Below are positions 4,326 to 6,593 of a stretch of DNA of 6,593 nt, piece after piece (the stretch's first letter is position 1; the number at the start of each line of letters is the position of its first letter). The notes under the pieces are model-generated. The model did no database searches. It was given only the letters and a program-made list of their open reading frames with translations, and was not told the DNA's origin. The translations under genes were made by a program, and so were the position numbers. The stretch comes from Methanobrevibacter sp. Its GTDB lineage: Archaea > Methanobacteriota > Methanobacteria > Methanobacteriales > Methanobacteriaceae. The DNA is taken from the NCBI GenBank assembly GCA_030539985.1, contig JAUNXD010000091.1, forward strand, positions 1-6,593, in the 5' to 3' direction.

Positions 4326-6536
4326 TTATTTGATTTTAATTGAACTGGTTTTTTTGGCTGCATTATAAAGGCCTGTAGCTTTAGCTGTAACTACAACCTT
4401 ATGCTTGCCCTTCTTCAGGGATTTGACCTTAAAGCTTGCAACACCTTTTGCATTTGTTTTGACATTATAAGTCTTGAACTTTTTACCAGTATATACCTTA
4501 ACGGTAAGTTTAACTCCTTTGACAACTTTTCCAGCACTGTTTTTAACTGTTATCTTATAAACTCCAGTCTTTTTAAGGGTCTTTTTAGGTGCATTGATCT
4601 TATAACTTGATTTTGTAATTGTTATTGTACTTGACTGATCAGCAGCAGAGAAAAGACCAGGCTGTCCGTTTGATATGATAACTGTGTGGGTACCGATTGA
4701 AAGTCCTGCAGTGTTGAACAGTGCAACACCATTTGCATTTGTTTTTAGGGTTATGGTATTAAAGCTTCCTCCGGTGTATATTTTAAGGATAACTGAAAAT
4801 CCGCTTATAGGAGTGAATGACATGCTGTCAATTACTCTTACCTGGAAGTTTTGTCCTGAGCCGAAAGTTGTGTAAACAGGATTTGGAAGGAATGTGACTT
4901 GAACCTTGGAGATCAGGTCATTGTATGAAGTTCCCTGGTCAGGTCTGGTTCCGCCGTTTCCATTGTTTCCGTTGTTGTTTCCACCATTGTTTACTGTAGT
5001 GCCGTAGGTTTCAGGGTTTGAATTGCTTTCAAAAGTACAATTGGTTACGCTACCACCTTCTACTGCACCACCCTGTTTTGGTGCATTGTTGTTTCTGAAT
5101 GTAGCGCCTACTATTGAACAGTCACTGTCGACGATGGATAATGCTCCACCTCTTCCATATTGGTCTCCGTCACTGCCGTCTCCGGTTACATTGTTTCCTT
5201 CAAATAATACGTCATCATAAATTTTCAGTATTCCTTTGATGCCTTTTTTAAGAACAGGATCATATGCATATATCTTTATTGCTCCACCATAGTGTTCAGC
5301 GGTATTGTCTATAAAATTGGTTTCTCCATGAATTTCCAAACCGAATGTTTGGGAATTGCGAGTGGTTTCATCATACCATCCGTTGTTCATGTAGATTGCA
5401 CCGCCTCCGCCGGTATTGACATAGTTTCTTGTAAAGTCACAATCTTCAATTTCTGTATACTGGTAATTGAATATTGCTCCTCCATAGCCTCTGGCTCCGT
5501 TAAAGTCAAAATTTGTATAATAAATGTAGGAATATGCAGCACCGTTTTCAAAGGTTCCATCTTCCATTTCCTCACTGAGGTAAATTGCACCTCCGTTTCC
5601 ATAGGCATAGTTAAAATAGAAATTAGATAGGGTTATAATTGAAGATTGATTGCCGGAATATGGATAATAAGCGTATATTGCTCCACCATCGCCTCCAGCA
5701 TCATTATCTTCAAAATATGTATAATTAACATAAAGGCCTCCGGTAGCAACTATTGCTCCGCCGTCTCCCCATACATCATTATTAATAAATTCGCAATCAT
5801 TTACATAGGTAAAGTAATTTTGAGCATATATTGCTCCTCCACCTCCTGCATACTCATGCTCTTCATCGTATCCAACAGCAGTATTATTTTCGAAATGACA
5901 TCCTACAATGTAAATATCTCCTTTAGTATATATTGCTCCGCCAAAACCAGGATTTTTTTCAGTACCTACAGTATTTTCTTCAAATAGACAATTACAAAAG
6001 TAGGCTTCATCTCCAGTAATATATGCACCGGCACCAGCATCTGGATCAGAACCATTAACAATACCTAACTCATATATCTCAACCTCGTCAGCTGTTATGT
6101 ATAAAATTCCACCATTTTGGCATCCATTAAGATAATGGTAATTACCATAGATTTTTAAGGTTTTATCAATAGTTATTCCGTAGCCGGTAAAATCGTCCTC
6201 ACGATAGTAGTTATATTTTAATTCTATTTCATCGCCTTCATTTGCATCATCGATTATTTGCTGAAGTTCTGTAAATGTTTTCCATTCATCATCCTCTCTA
6301 ACCACATCATTGGATGCCTCCTCGCTTGAAATTATATCAGAAGCATCTATGTCCGTTTTTTCGTTACTTGTGTCATCTATATCGTTATTATCATTAAGTT
6401 CTATTTCCTCTGGGAGATCATCTCCCACATCTTCACCTATTGCGTCATCGTTAATGTCACTTGCACTGACTGCAGTGAGTGTTGTTATGGCTATAAGTAA
6501 CAATAATAGAACTAAAATACTATTTTTACTTAACAT
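4326..6536 (-). CDS. Secreted adhesin-like protein: acidic beta-helix with two C-terminal Ig-like domains
   Basis: Exported 736-residue surface protein of the adhesin-like class; ligand unknown. Order: signal peptide 1-25 (MLSKNS, leucine-rich core, AVSA|SD); strongly acidic Asp/Glu/Asn region 27-85; entry segment about 86-165 (FTELQQIIDDANEGDEIEL); right-handed beta-helix to about 510 with about ten rung turns of GGAIY type (199, 233, 259, 284, 315, 352, 378, 417, 463 and 489); Asn/Gly linker 515-535; and two related Ig-like domains, 545-642 and 645-736. Both share KIYTG or KVYTG, KTNANGVA or KTNAKGVA, and a final GLF or GLY with AA and SS-I-I. The second is very lysine-rich. There is no membrane anchor, so it is secreted or held by the basic tail. 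The ATG at 6536 has no Shine-Dalgarno and sits about where transcription should start, so the mRNA may be leaderless. Confidence 0.92.
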   Translation of the reverse strand: MLSKNSILVLLLLLIAITTLTAVSASDINDDAIGEDVGDDLPEEIELNDNNDIDDTSNEKTDIDASDIISSEEASNDVVREDDEWKTFTELQQIIDDANEGDEIELKYNYYREDDFTGYGITIDKTLKIYGNYHYLNGCQNGGILYITADEVEIYELGIVNGSDPDAGAGAYITGDEAYFCNCLFEENTVGTEKNPGFGGAIYTKGDIYIVGCHFENNTAVGYDEEHEYAGGGGAIYAQNYFTYVNDCEFINNDVWGDGGAIVATGGLYVNYTYFEDNDAGGDGGAIYAYYPYSGNQSSIITLSNFYFNYAYGNGGAIYLSEEMEDGTFENGAAYSYIYYTNFDFNGARGYGGAIFNYQYTEIEDCDFTRNYVNTGGGGAIYMNNGWYDETTRNSQTFGLEIHGETNFIDNTAEHYGGAIKIYAYDPVLKKGIKGILKIYDDVLFEGNNVTGDGSDGDQYGRGGALSIVDSDCSIVGATFRNNNAPKQGGAVEGGSVTNCTFESNSNPETYGTTVNNGGNNNGNNGNGGTRPDQGTSYNDLISKVQVTFLPNPVYTTFGSGQNFQVRVIDSMSFTPISGFSVILKIYTGGSFNTITLKTNANGVALFNTAGLSIGTHTVIISNGQPGLFSAADQSSTITITKSSYKINAPKKTLKKTGVYKITVKNSAGKVVKGVKLTVKVYTGKKFKTYNVKTNAKGVASFKVKSLKKGKHKVVVTAKATGLYNAAKKTSSIKIK

Positions 6537-6559
6537 GAAACTAATTTTATTTTTTATTT

Positions 6560-6572
6560 AATATATATTTAT
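6560..6572 (-). promoter_or_regulatory. TATA-box promoter of the large beta-helix gene
   Basis: The minus strand reads AAATATATATT in this stretch. Its expected start point falls within a few bases of 6538, almost at the ATG (6536), and no purine-rich ribosome binding site lies between. The exact box in this AT run is uncertain. Confidence 0.45.
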
Positions 6573-6593
6573 GTATTTGATAAATTTTTAAAT

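Noticed and set aside
5390..5960. Repeated TATTGCTCC(A/G)CC-like motifs spaced like a repeat array
   Set aside because: These are the complement of codons for GGAIY turns of the beta-helix; spacing follows protein rungs and there is no conserved CRISPR-type repeat.

Overview
The window reads as a low-GC methanogenic archaeon of the order Methanobacteriales, most like Methanobrevibacter. Three things support this: an archaeal eL20 (L18Ae/LX)-prefoldin alpha gene pair, archaeal TATA-box promoters and near-perfect GGAGGTGAT ribosome binding sites, and a cluster of large secreted 'adhesin-like' proteins of the kind that fill Methanobrevibacter genomes. Genus is inferred from gene content, not from a search.

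Layout. Bases 1-654 (+) hold the end of a housekeeping operon: a 5'-truncated ribosomal protein eL20 gene and the complete prefoldin alpha subunit gene, closed by a T-rich terminator. Bases 655-1170 lack a large gene but are not empty. On the minus strand they hold two short ORFs outside normal length cut-offs: a 29-codon ORF (896-985) with a TATA box, a ten-base consensus Shine-Dalgarno and a hairpin at its stop codon, and a 46-codon ORF (678-818) for a likely two-helix membrane peptide with its own TATA box.

Bases 1171-6536 are a cell-surface island of three exported proteins. A basic, cysteine-rich right-handed beta-helix protein (1171-2745, minus) is divergent from a DUF11 protein (2929-4128, plus) that has a Gly/Ser/Asn-rich stalk and a C-terminal membrane anchor. 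That gene converges on a larger acidic beta-helix protein (4326-6536, minus) ending in two basic Ig-like domains. I infer that all three work outside the membrane, in or on the pseudomurein wall: the DUF11 protein tethered by its C-terminal helix, the two beta-helix proteins perhaps held by lysine-rich C-terminal domains. Each has its own promoter, so they are separate transcription units.

Most worth a second look are the two small minus-strand ORFs with the regulatory signals packed around them, the recurrent hairpins lying across or against stop codons, and the surface island occupying the place where ftsY often follows prefoldin alpha in archaea. I saw no tRNA, rRNA, CRISPR array, transposase or attachment site.
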